64,000 bases of DNA from Bog-756 sp963837805 (lineage in GTDB: Bacteria > Actinomycetota > Acidimicrobiia > Acidimicrobiales > RAAP-2): positions 124,001-188,000 of the forward strand of contig CAWIOU010000020.1 in NCBI GenBank assembly GCA_963837805.1. Reading direction: 5' to 3'. Position 1 is the stretch's first letter; each line of letters begins with the position of its first letter. The notes beneath the pieces were generated by a model. The model ran no database searches. It was not told where the DNA came from and worked only from the letters and a program-made list of their open reading frames with translations. Shown piece by piece: positions 8,598 to 16,461 of this stretch. Made by a program: the position numbers and the translations under genes.

Positions 8598-10281
8598 CGA
8601 CGAGGCCCGCCCGGCCGTGGCTGCGGTACTCGGCCACCAGCGCCCGCCGATCGTCCTCGTCCATCAGCACATAGGCCGCCGGCGTGCCCTGCCGCCGGTA
8701 GACGGGTTCGTCCGTCGCCCACCAGCCCTCGGCCCGGAGAGGATCCTTGGTCACCTTTCCGCTGGCCGTTTGGGGCAGGCCCCCGGTGACCCGGACGAAC
8801 GACGGGGCCCACTTGGTCCCGAGGTCGGGCTGGGACTCGAGGAAGGCGGCAAACCCGGCAGGGTCGAACTCACGATCGGGAAGCAGCTCGAGCGCGGCCA
8901 TCACCTGGTCGCCGGAGCGCGGGTCGGGTACGGCATAGACAGCCACCGTGGCCACCCGGTCGTCGCGGACCAGGACCCGTTCGATGGGTCCGGCGGTCAG
9001 GTTCTCCGAGTCCACCCGCATCCAGTCGCCCCGCCGCCCGGCGAAATAGAAGAACCCGTCCTCATCGCGGTAGGCCAGATCCCCGGTCCAGTACCAGCCG
9101 CCCCGGGTCCGGGACGAGGTGGCTTCCTCGTCGGCGTAGTACCCCTCGAACCCGCCGATGCCGGCGCGGTTGACGATCTCGCCGATGGACTCGGGCCCGT
9201 TGAGCAGTCGCCCGGTGGCATCGAACCGGGCCGGCGGGCACTCCGCTCGCGTCTCGGGGTCCACGATGGCGATGTCGCCGACCGGACGGCCGAGCGAGCC
9301 GACCGGGGTGTCGGGCGTCCGGCTGATGGCCATCCCACCCTCACTCGAGCCGTACCCCTCGGTGAGGATGCACCCGAACCGGCGTTCGAACGCGGCATGA
9401 TCGGCGACGGAGGCCTCGGTGCCGAACCCGCGTCGCAGGGTCGTCGAGGCGTCGTCGGGAGCCGGCGGCGTGGCCAGGACGTAAGCCAGGGCCTTGCCCA
9501 CGTAGGTGAAGGTGGTCGCCCCGTAGCGACGCACGTCGGCGCCGAAGCCCGAGGCACTGAACCGGCGGGCCAGGGCCACGGTGGCCCCGACCACCAACGA
9601 CGGCCCCCACAGGACCATCAGCGCGTTGCCGTGGAACAGGGGCATGGTGCAGTAGGCCACGTCGTCGCGATCGAAGCCGTAGGCCCCGGCCGACCGCACG
9701 GCGATGGCGGCCAACCGACCCTGCGTGCACCGCACCGCTTTGGGTGCGCCGGTGGTGCCGGACGTGAACAAAAGCAAATAGAGGTGGGCCGGAGCAGGAC
9801 CGTAGGCCGCCACCACCGTCCGGCAGTCCGTGCCTTCATGGGCGCCCAGCGCCTCGGCGTAGGCCGGACCGTCGATGCGGATGACCCGCTCGACGGGCAC
9901 GCCGAACTCGAGGCCGTCGAGCAGCTGGGCCCCGGCGGCGTCGGTGATCACCACCGTGCAATCGGTGCGCACGATGTCGCCGGCCAGCGCCTCGCCCCGC
10001 CGGGTCGAGTTGATCCCGACGATCACCGCGTCGGCCAGGGCCGCGGCACCCAACCAGAAGACGTACTCGGGGACGTTGCCGAGGAGCACGCCGATATGGA
10101 GGGGTCCGGGACCGGCCACCGTCCGGATCCAGGCGGCGCGGCTGGCACTGGCCGACACCACCTCGCGCCAGCTCCACTGCTGGCCCTCGAAACGGAGGCC
10201 GGGATGTTCGTCCTCGGCCCGCTCCACCAGGAGCTCGGCGACACTGGGTCCGGTACTGCTCGATGTGGGGACGTCGGTCAT
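8590..10281 (-). CDS. Long-chain acyl-CoA synthetase, FadD-like
   Basis: ATP-dependent acyl-CoA ligase of the ANL superfamily, 563 aa, cytoplasmic or membrane-associated. Core motifs are present in order: the AMP-binding loop LFTSGTTGAPKAV, the hinge-side YGSSEGG, the YWTGDLAYRDEDGFFYFAGR region, and the C-terminal SGKVTK with the catalytic Lys. The N-terminal part (HIGVLLGNVPEYVFWLGAAA) resembles mycobacterial FadD17/FadD1-type enzymes. The start is ATG 10281 overlapping the thioesterase stop (ATGA), so the two are cotranscribed and coupled. The acyl substrate is unknown. Confidence 0.85.
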   Translation of the reverse strand: MTDVPTSSSTGPSVAELLVERAEDEHPGLRFEGQQWSWREVVSASASRAAWIRTVAGPGPLHIGVLLGNVPEYVFWLGAAALADAVIVGINSTRRGEALAGDIVRTDCTVVITDAAGAQLLDGLEFGVPVERVIRIDGPAYAEALGAHEGTDCRTVVAAYGPAPAHLYLLLFTSGTTGAPKAVRCTQGRLAAIAVRSAGAYGFDRDDVAYCTMPLFHGNALMVLWGPSLVVGATVALARRFSASGFGADVRRYGATTFTYVGKALAYVLATPPAPDDASTTLRRGFGTEASVADHAAFERRFGCILTEGYGSSEGGMAISRTPDTPVGSLGRPVGDIAIVDPETRAECPPARFDATGRLLNGPESIGEIVNRAGIGGFEGYYADEEATSSRTRGGWYWTGDLAYRDEDGFFYFAGRRGDWMRVDSENLTAGPIERVLVRDDRVATVAVYAVPDPRSGDQVMAALELLPDREFDPAGFAAFLESQPDLGTKWAPSFVRVTGGLPQTASGKVTKDPLRAEGWWATDEPVYRRQGTPAAYVLMDEDDRRALVAEYRSHGRAGLVGG

Positions 10282-11090
10282 GATCGGACCTCCACCACCA
10301 GGCTCTGGATCGAGCGCCCGATGCGGCCCACGGTGTCCCACAGCTCGGACTCGGCGGCACCGATGCCCGGGCTCCCGAAGCGGGTCCGGGCGTCGAGGCA
10401 GACCCACTCCCCGACCGGGGGCCGATGGACCGAGACGGTGAGGTCGGGGTTGATGAAGGAGCTCGACATGAAGTCGAGTTCGGCCGACACCCCGTTGCCG
10501 AAGTCGGCCACGGCCGCCGTCCGTTCCCACGGCGAGGGGTCCTCCCCGAGGACCACCGGGCACCGCAGCCGGAACCACACCGTGGCCGGGCCCACATGGT
10601 TGGTGCGACCGCTGACGAACCGCATCTCTACCCCCTGGTTGTGGAAGGCGGGCAGTTCACCGAGGACCATGGCGGTGGACAGGATCCCGTCGGGAGGAGC
10701 GGGGGCGTCGTCCTCGGGCACCGTCGGCTCCACCCGCCGGTCATCGGAGGCGCGGTGGATGCGGAGCGCCCGCGACCAGGCCACCTCGACTCCATCGGCC
10801 TCGACCACCGTGTCGACGAGCTGCACGGTGCGACCGGGTTTGGCCAGCGCGCTGGTGACGCCGAGCGGAGTCATGGGCACCGGGCGGAGCAGCTCGAGCG
10901 TGATCCGGGTCAGCTGGAAGTCCTCGCCTCCGGGATGGGACTCGGCCGCCCGGGCCACCAAGGCGGCCACCGGGCCGCCGTGCAGTGCGTTCGGCGACCA
11001 CGGGCCCCGGGCCCGGTCGGTGGGCACCAATCGCGGTCCGTCGGGCACGAACAGTGCCGGGTCGCCGGGGGCGGGGGACGGAGTGGACAT
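10278..11090 (-). CDS. Acyl-CoA thioesterase-like (double hotdog) protein
   Basis: A 270-aa protein resembling the TesB-like double-hotdog thioesterases. GPWSPNALHGGPVAALVARA near the start matches the substrate-pocket segment of that family, and QLTRITLELLRPVPM is the first hotdog strand-helix. ATG 11090 is preferred over longer forms because TAGCGT lies 7 nt upstream. It probably balances the acyl-CoA pool with the coupled ligase downstream. The family includes non-enzymatic members, so activity is inferred. Confidence 0.75.
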   Translation of the reverse strand: MSTPSPAPGDPALFVPDGPRLVPTDRARGPWSPNALHGGPVAALVARAAESHPGGEDFQLTRITLELLRPVPMTPLGVTSALAKPGRTVQLVDTVVEADGVEVAWSRALRIHRASDDRRVEPTVPEDDAPAPPDGILSTAMVLGELPAFHNQGVEMRFVSGRTNHVGPATVWFRLRCPVVLGEDPSPWERTAAVADFGNGVSAELDFMSSSFINPDLTVSVHRPPVGEWVCLDARTRFGSPGIGAAESELWDTVGRIGRSIQSLVVEVRS

Positions 11091-11097
11091 GCGATCG

Positions 11098-11103
11098 ACG
11101 CTA
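11098..11103 (-). promoter_or_regulatory. -10 box of leaderless thioesterase gene
   Basis: Read leftwards, TAGCGT is followed by 7 nt and the ATG at 11090, with no ribosome binding site. Confidence 0.5.
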
Positions 11104-11236
11104 CGGGGCGGCGTGCGGCCGTGCCAACATTCCAGGCCTCTCCCACGGTCGGTTCCCGCGCCTACCATCGGGAGACACACAGACCGCCGGAGCCTGGCCA
11201 TCGGGCTCGCGGACCGCCACCGAGTAGGGAGAAGGC

Positions 11237-11620
11237 ATGGGAACAGGCACGGCAGAGATCGACATCGACAAGGGGGCGGACGACGTCTGGGCGGTGATCG
11301 GCGACTTCGGAGGCATCGGTGGGTGGATGCCGGGCATCGAGTCGTGCCGGGTGGAAGGGGACGATCGGATCCTCAACACCTTGGGGATGACCATCACCGA
11401 GCAGCTCGTGTCCAAGGACGATGCCGGGCGGTCCCTGACCTACTCGATCGCCGACGGTGCACCGGTCGAAACCCATGAAGCGGTGATCACGGTGAGCCCG
11501 GCCGGCAACGCCAGCCGTGTCACCTGGACGGTGGAGGCCACGCCGGATGAGATGGCCGACCTGATGACCACGGTCTACCAGCAGTCCTTAGAGGCGTTGA
11601 AGGCCCACCTCGAGGGATGA
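11237..11620 (+). CDS. SRPBCC (START-like) family protein
   Basis: A 127-aa single-domain helix-grip protein that would bind a hydrophobic ligand in the cytoplasm. It begins with the family pattern AEIDIDKGADDVWAVIGDF, then a Trp-rich GGIGGWMPGIESC, and ends in a long C-terminal helix. GTAGGGAGAAGGC provides a good ribosome binding site before ATG 11237. The start of the next gene overlaps its stop (ATGA), so the two SRPBCC genes form a pair. The ligand is unknown. Confidence 0.78.
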   Translation: MGTGTAEIDIDKGADDVWAVIGDFGGIGGWMPGIESCRVEGDDRILNTLGMTITEQLVSKDDAGRSLTYSIADGAPVETHEAVITVSPAGNASRVTWTVEATPDEMADLMTTVYQQSLEALKAHLEG

Positions 11621-12099
11621 GCACGCCGGCGTCCCCCTCGTCGCCCGGACCGAGGCGCTGGTCGGTCGAGGCCCGGGCCCGGTCGTCGGCGCCGGCAGAT
11701 GAGGTGTGGCCCCTCCTCGGCGAGGCCCGGCGGTGGACCGAGTGGACATTCCTCACCCGGTCCGGTCTCGAGCGCACCGGCGAACCGCCTCCGGACGGGG
11801 TCGGCGCCGTACGGAAGTTCACCAGGTTCGGGATCGGCTCACGCGAGGAGGTGGTGGCCTGGGATCCTCCCCACCACCTCGGCTACACCATCCTGAAGGG
11901 CTTTCCGGTACGCAACTACCGGGCCGACGTCACCCTGGAGCCCGAGGGGTCGGGAACCATGATCACCTGGTCGTCGACGTTCGACGAGAAGATCCCGGCC
12001 ACCGGACACCTGATGGCGGCGCTCGTCACCCGCATGATCGACGGGTTCGCCTCCGGTCTGGCCGACTACGCCGGTCGGCTCCACGAAGGCGGCCGGTGA
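11617..12099 (+). CDS. SRPBCC family polyketide cyclase/dehydrase-like protein
   Basis: Second START-like protein, 160 aa, translationally coupled to the first. WSVEARARSSAPADEVWPLL opens the fold, followed by EWTFLTRSGLERTG and a C-terminal helix FASGLADYAGRL. It matches the 'polyketide cyclase/dehydrase and lipid transport' group. No catalytic residues can be pinned, and ligand binding is the only safe inference. It is convergent with the deaminase gene. Confidence 0.75.
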   Translation: MSTPASPSSPGPRRWSVEARARSSAPADEVWPLLGEARRWTEWTFLTRSGLERTGEPPPDGVGAVRKFTRFGIGSREEVVAWDPPHHLGYTILKGFPVRNYRADVTLEPEGSGTMITWSSTFDEKIPATGHLMAALVTRMIDGFASGLADYAGRLHEGGR

Positions 12100-12129
12100 C
12101 CAGAGGGCACCGACCACCTGTGGCGGCGG

Positions 12130-13487
12130 TCAGACGCCGGCCTCCCGTAACCGGCGGGCCCTGACCTCGACCTCGTTCCGGGCCTGATCGACGTCGACCG
12201 TCGTGCACCGTCCGTGCTCGACGACCCGGCGACCCGCCACCCACACGTCGGTCACCAGCCGGCTGGATGCTGCCCACACCAGGTGATCGACGAGTTGGTC
12301 GTCCTCCAGCCAGGGGACGAACACCGGATCGTCCAGGTCCATGGCCACCATGTCGGCCGGACCACCGGCGGCCAACACACCGAGGTCGGGTCGGCCGAGG
12401 GCCCGTCCCGCCCCCCGGGTGGCCAGGTCGAGTGCCGTCGCCGCCGGCAGCACAGCCGCGTCCCCTCCCGGATGCGGGCCAGCATGGCGGCGAAACGCAT
12501 GTCCTCCCACAGGTCGAGGTCGTTGTTCGACGCGGGACCGTCGGTCCCCAGCCCCACCCTGATCCCCCGGTCGAGGAACTCCGCCAGTGGGGCCACCCCC
12601 GAGGCCAGCTTGGCGTTGCTCTGGGGACAGTGGGCCACGGCCACGTCGTACTCGCCGTAGATGTCCATGTCCCCGGGCGAGAGCCAGATGCTGTGAGCGG
12701 CGAGCGAGCGCCCGTCCAGCACGCCGGCCTCGGCCAGCGCCACCGGGACCGATCTCCCGTGCTCGGCTTCGAACCGGGCCCCCTCCAGCTCGGTCTCGGC
12801 CAGGTGGATGTGGAACAGGGCGTCGAGTTGCCGGGCCGCGCCGGCGATGTCGGCCAGCACGGGGAGCGGGACGGTGTAGGCGGCATGCGGAGCGAAGCCC
12901 ACTTCGATGCGACCGTGGTCGCCGTGGCGGCGGGCGTGGAAGTCGACGATCTCCGCGATGCGCCTGTCCCACCAGCCGTCGTCGGACGGTGCACCCGGCA
13001 ATTGCAGGACACCCGGGGTCACCAGGGCCCGCGACCCGGCGGCGATCACCGCATCGGCCAGGGCGTCCTCGAGGAAGTACGCCTCGCAGGTGGTGGTCAC
13101 GCCGAAGCGGAGGAGCTCAGCGGCGGCGAGGGTCATGCCCCAGAACACGTCGTCCTCGGTGAGGTGGGCCTCCCGGGGCCAGAGCACCTCCTCGAGCCAC
13201 CGATGGACGGGAAGCCCCTCACCCGATCCGCGGAACAGGGTCATCGGCGAGTGGCAGTGGGTGTTGACCAGCCCCGGAAGCAGCGCGCCGCGGACCCGTA
13301 CCTCCCGGACCGCGCCCCCCTCGGTGGGCGACCCGGTCCGCCCCACGTGGGTGATGACCCCGCCTGACACCTCGACCACGCCGGGACGCAGGACCGGTCC
13401 GGATCCGTCGCAGGGCACCACCGCATCGGCCGAGTAGCGCACGTCGGCGTCGGGCCCGGCCGACACGCCCACCGCCGCCGCGGTCAC
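12130..13487 (-). CDS. mtaD: MtaD-like amidohydrolase (frameshifted)
   Basis: Metal-dependent deaminase acting on 5'-methylthioadenosine/S-adenosylhomocysteine-type nucleosides (family inference). Metal and substrate motifs are clear: NTHCHSPMTL (HxH), FHIHLAETE, AHSIWLSPGD and GLGTDGPASNNDLD. About 340 residues read cleanly; the frame then slips by one base at a C4 run (G4 on the coding strand, 12462-12465), and the C-terminal part (ALDLATRGAGRALGRPDLG through REAGV) continues in another frame. Restoring one G fuses them. The start is GTG 13487 overlapping the rpiB stop (GTGA). The SAH/MTA assignment is by closest family; other nucleoside substrates are possible. Confidence 0.78.
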
Positions 13488-13957
13488 CGGTCGGAGGTGC
13501 CGTCGGCGTCGGCCGACTCCTCGGCCTCGATCACCGCCAGCTCGGCGATGCGGGCCACGTGCCGGCCGCCGTCGAAGGGGGTGGCCAGGAAGACGTCGAC
13601 GATGTCGAGGGCGAGCTCGGTGGCCACCACCCGGGCGCCGAGCGAGAGCACGTTGGCGTCGTTGTGCCGGCGCCCCAACCGGGAGGTGTACTCGTCGTGG
13701 CACAGCGCCGCCCTGGCCCCGTGCACCTTGTTGGCGGCGATGGCCTCGCCCTGGCCGCTGCCGCCGATGACGATGCCGAGGTCGCCGCGGCCACCGACGA
13801 CGGCGCGGGCCACGGCCGCGCAGATGGGCGGGTAGTCGACCGGCTCCTGCGAGTAGGTCCCGATGTCCTCCACCTGGTGGCCGCGGTCCCGGAGGTGGCT
13901 GACGACCGAGCTCTTCAGGATGAAGCCGGCGTGATCGGACCCGATGACGATGAACAT
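13484..13957 (-). CDS. rpiB: Ribose-5-phosphate isomerase B
   Basis: Interconverts ribose 5-phosphate and ribulose 5-phosphate in the pentose phosphate pathway. The 157-aa protein shows the RpiB pattern: IGSDHAGFILKSSVVSHLRD, the substrate loop GIVIGGSGQGEAIAANKVHG, and CHDEYTSRLGRRHNDANVL. Glu replaces the catalytic Cys of E. coli RpiB near GSGQGE, as in the mycobacterial-type enzymes. It has its own -10 box inside the end of mftR and is coupled to mtaD. Confidence 0.93.
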   Translation of the reverse strand: MFIVIGSDHAGFILKSSVVSHLRDRGHQVEDIGTYSQEPVDYPPICAAVARAVVGGRGDLGIVIGGSGQGEAIAANKVHGARAALCHDEYTSRLGRRHNDANVLSLGARVVATELALDIVDVFLATPFDGGRHVARIAELAVIEAEESADADGTSDR

Positions 13958-13963
13958 GGTGCC

Positions 13964-13969
13964 ACCCTA
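13964..13969 (-). promoter_or_regulatory. -10 box of leaderless rpiB
   Basis: Read leftwards, TAGGGT then 6 nt then the ATG at 13957. It overlaps the 3' end of mftR, so rpiB need not depend on the mftR transcript. Confidence 0.5.
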
Positions 13970-14623
13970 GGCAGCGGCCGGTGGTGGTGAAAGCGGCCGC
14001 AACCGCTCCTCGTCGAACCCGGTGGCCAGCAGTCGGAAGGCCCGGTCCACCTCACCGATCAGATCGTCGCCGTCGCTCCGGGCCCAGGAGGTGAAGGCGG
14101 CGGTGGCCGCTCCGAGCGCAGCCCGGGCCACGGTCTGGGGAGCCAGGTCCGCGGGCGAACCCCCGATCCGGGCCGACACGAACCCGGCGACCACGTCGCA
14201 CCACTCGGCGTAGCGGACGGCGGAGTGGGCGACCAGCGTCGGCACGGTGCTGGTCAGTCCGATCCGGATCCGGAGCTCGTCGAGCTCGCCGGCGCCGAAG
14301 CGGTTGGTGTCCATGACCGCCCGGCGGAGCACGTCCATCATGGGCCGGTCGTCCGGGGCGTCGTCCAACCTGCTCCGCAGCCGGACGAGCTCGGCGTCGA
14401 ACTCGCCCCAGACCACCTCGGGCTTGGAGTCGTAGTACCGGAAGAACGTGCGCCGGCTGACCCCCACCGCGGCGGCGATCTCGTCGATGCCGGTCTCGTC
14501 GTATCCCTGTCGGGCGAACAGGTCGAGCGCGGCGCGGGCCACGTCCCGGCGCGTGGTGGCCGGGCGCCGGCCCCGGGCCACCTCCGGCCGGTCGCCCTCC
14601 TCTCCCGTCGGCGCTCCGATCAT
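13967..14623 (-). CDS. mftR: TetR family mycofactocin regulator MftR
   Basis: DNA-binding repressor-type regulator, 218 aa. The HTH is typical of the mycofactocin-linked TetR family: VARAALDLFARQGYDETGID, then AAAVGVSRRTFFRYYDSKPE. RRTFFRYYDSK is a hallmark of that family. It is divergent from mftA with 85 bp between, where an imperfect inverted repeat lies. In mycobacteria MftR binds long-chain acyl-CoA; whether that holds here is unknown. The start is ATG 14623. Confidence 0.85.
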   Translation of the reverse strand: MIGAPTGEEGDRPEVARGRRPATTRRDVARAALDLFARQGYDETGIDEIAAAVGVSRRTFFRYYDSKPEVVWGEFDAELVRLRSRLDDAPDDRPMMDVLRRAVMDTNRFGAGELDELRIRIGLTSTVPTLVAHSAVRYAEWCDVVAGFVSARIGGSPADLAPQTVARAALGAATAAFTSWARSDGDDLIGEVDRAFRLLATGFDEERLRPLSPPPAAA

Positions 14624-14633
14624 CAGGCTTCCA

Positions 14634-14655
14634 TTTTGGCATCGAGTGCTATAAA
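14634..14655. promoter_or_regulatory. Candidate MftR operator / mft promoter region
   Basis: Between mftR and mftA, TTTTGGCA (14634-14641) faces TGCTATAAA (14647-14655) as an imperfect inverted repeat. The right arm contains TATAAA, a likely -10 for mftA. An AT-rich palindrome at the only divergent gap of the island is where a TetR operator is expected. mftA itself has CGGAGG before its ATG. Confidence 0.4.
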
Positions 14656-14708
14656 TTGAAACCACCGACCACGTCCCGGCCCCGGCCGGCCGATCACCCG
14701 GAGGTTCC

Positions 14709-14870
14709 ATGACTGTCACCACCGACGACAACCTGCCCGACCCCGGGGCGCAGCCGCCGCCCGCCGGTGCCGACAGGAAGCCGAGCCCACTCGACGGAGC
14801 CGTCCGGCTGGTGGAAGAAGACCTGCTGGTCGAAGACGTGTCCATCGACGGCATGTGCGGCGTCTACTAG
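14709..14870 (+). CDS. mftA: Mycofactocin precursor peptide MftA
   Basis: Ribosomally made precursor of the redox cofactor mycofactocin, 53 aa. The C-terminus is IDGMCGVY, and the final Val-Tyr pair is what MftC cross-links and MftE releases. The preceding acidic LVEEDLLVEDVS is the region bound by MftB. The N-terminal half is Pro/Ala/Asp-rich leader. CGGAGG lies 4 nt before ATG 14709. MftB follows after 41 bp. Confidence 0.95.
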   Translation: MTVTTDDNLPDPGAQPPPAGADRKPSPLDGAVRLVEEDLLVEDVSIDGMCGVY

Positions 14871-14911
14871 TACCGGCTCGCGTTCGTCGACCCGAGACGG
14901 CACCGCACCCG

Positions 14912-15217
14912 ATGCCCCCGACCCCGCCGGCCACCGTGGCCATCCCGTTCGACGGGTCGCGCCCGTGGACCCTCCACCCGCAGGTCTCCCTGCGCCCGGA
15001 GGCCTTCGGCGCCCTGGCCTACCACTTCGGCACCCGCCGGCTCTCGTTCCTCAAGAGCCGGACCCTGCTGGCCGTGGTCGAGTCGCTGGCCGACCAGCCC
15101 ACCGGGCACCAGGCCTGCGTGGCCGCCGGGGTGACGGCCACGGAGATCGGCACCTACGAGCGGGCCCTGGCCACCCTGGCCGCGTCGGGAATGATCTGCC
15201 CGAGGGAGGCGCCATGA
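14912..15217 (+). CDS. mftB: Mycofactocin chaperone MftB (RRE protein)
   Basis: Small peptide chaperone, 101 aa, which binds the MftA leader and presents it to MftC. WTLHPQVSLRPEAFGALAYH and FGTRRLSFLKSRTLLAVVES are the family core (residues about 13-52). ATG 14912 gives the normal length; an earlier in-frame ATG at 14855 would overlap mftA and adds no conserved sequence. The stop overlaps the start of mftC (ATGA). Confidence 0.92.
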   Translation: MPPTPPATVAIPFDGSRPWTLHPQVSLRPEAFGALAYHFGTRRLSFLKSRTLLAVVESLADQPTGHQACVAAGVTATEIGTYERALATLAASGMICPREAP

Positions 15218-16458
15218 CCCTGGTCGACGACCGGACCGGATCCGGCGCCCCGGAAACGGGGGCGGCCACGACGGCCGGTCGCCTGGTCGACCGGTTCGAG
15301 CGCGGGCTGGACGCTCCCATCTGTCTGACCTGGGAGCTGACCTACGCCTGCAACCTGGCCTGTGTGCACTGTCTCTCCAGCTCAGGCCGTCGTGACCCCG
15401 ACGAGCTCACCACCGCCGAGTGCAAAGCGCTGATCGACGAGTTCGAGCGCATGCAGATCTTCTACGTGAACATCGGCGGCGGCGAGCCCACGGTGCGGGC
15501 CGACTTCTGGGAGCTGGTGGAGTACGCCACCGACCATCATGTCGGTGTCAAGTTCTCGACCAACGGATCGCGTATCACCGCCGGGGTGGCCGAGCGACTG
15601 GCCGGCAGTGACTACGTCGACGTCCAGATCTCCCTCGACGGCGCCACCGCCGCCGTCAACGACGCGGTCCGCGGGGCCGGATCGTTCGCCACTGCGGTCA
15701 CGGCCATGGAACGAATGGCCACGGCGGGATTCGCCGGCTTCAAGCTGTCGGTGGTGGTCACCCGTCACAACGTCACCCAGCTCGATGCCTTCAAGTCGCT
15801 CGCCGACGGCTACGGGGCCCAGCTCCGGCTGACCCGCCTGCGACCGTCGGGCCGGGGGGCCGACGTGTGGGACGAGCTGCATCCCACCGCCGGGCAGCAG
15901 CGGATCCTCTACGACTGGCTGGTCGGCCGGGGCGAGGACGTCCTGACCGGCGATTCCTTCTTCCACCTGGCCGGCTACGGCGAGGCCCTGCCCGGATTGA
16001 ATCTCTGCGGGGCGGGCCGCGTGGTCTGCCTGGTCGATCCGGTCGGCGCCGTGTACGCCTGCCCCTTCGCCATCCACGACCAGTTCCTGGCCGGCAACGT
16101 GCGCTCGCCCGCCGGCTTCGCCGGGGTCTGGCGCCATTCGGAACTCTTCCACGAGCTGCGGCGGCCGCAGAGTGCCGGGGCGTGCGGATCGTGCGGGCAC
16201 TACGACGCCTGTCGCGGCGGTTGCATGGCCGCGAAGTTCTTCACCGGTCTCCCGCTCGACGGGCCCGACCCCGAATGCGTCCTCGGTCACGGCGAGCACT
16301 CCCTGGCCGCCCGCGGACCGTCGACGCCGCCCCGGCCGGCGCCCGATCACTCGCGGGGTACACGGCGGTCACCGGTCGCCCTCCTCCCCCGACGGCCCGA
16401 CCGGGCCTGCGACGAGAGCCCGCTGGCCTCCTTCGAGCCTGGCCCCACCCCCCGCTGA
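15214..16458 (+). CDS. mftC: Mycofactocin radical SAM maturase MftC
   Basis: Radical SAM/SPASM enzyme that oxidatively decarboxylates the C-terminal Tyr of MftA and cross-links it to Val. CNLACVHC (about residues 47-54) binds the SAM-cleaving 4Fe-4S cluster, and GGGEPT is the SAM-binding motif. The SPASM domain follows, with CPFAIHDQF and CGSCGHYDACRGGC as ligands for auxiliary clusters. The protein has 414 aa; the last 50 residues are a Pro/Arg-rich tail beyond the SPASM cysteines, longer than usual. It is coupled to mftB and the frame is intact. Confidence 0.95.
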   Translation: MTLVDDRTGSGAPETGAATTAGRLVDRFERGLDAPICLTWELTYACNLACVHCLSSSGRRDPDELTTAECKALIDEFERMQIFYVNIGGGEPTVRADFWELVEYATDHHVGVKFSTNGSRITAGVAERLAGSDYVDVQISLDGATAAVNDAVRGAGSFATAVTAMERMATAGFAGFKLSVVVTRHNVTQLDAFKSLADGYGAQLRLTRLRPSGRGADVWDELHPTAGQQRILYDWLVGRGEDVLTGDSFFHLAGYGEALPGLNLCGAGRVVCLVDPVGAVYACPFAIHDQFLAGNVRSPAGFAGVWRHSELFHELRRPQSAGACGSCGHYDACRGGCMAAKFFTGLPLDGPDPECVLGHGEHSLAARGPSTPPRPAPDHSRGTRRSPVALLPRRPDRACDESPLASFEPGPTPR

Positions 16459-16461
16459 GCC

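Noticed and set aside
8458..11478. Open frame of 1006 codons on the + strand
   Set aside because: It lies antisense to yihY, the acyl-CoA synthetase and the thioesterase; composition is Gly/Arg/Pro/His-rich with no motifs, a product of GC-rich third positions.
13967..14623. Longer mftR starting upstream of 14623
   Set aside because: An open frame extends to 14854 but would cover mftA and the promoter, and the added residues are not conserved.
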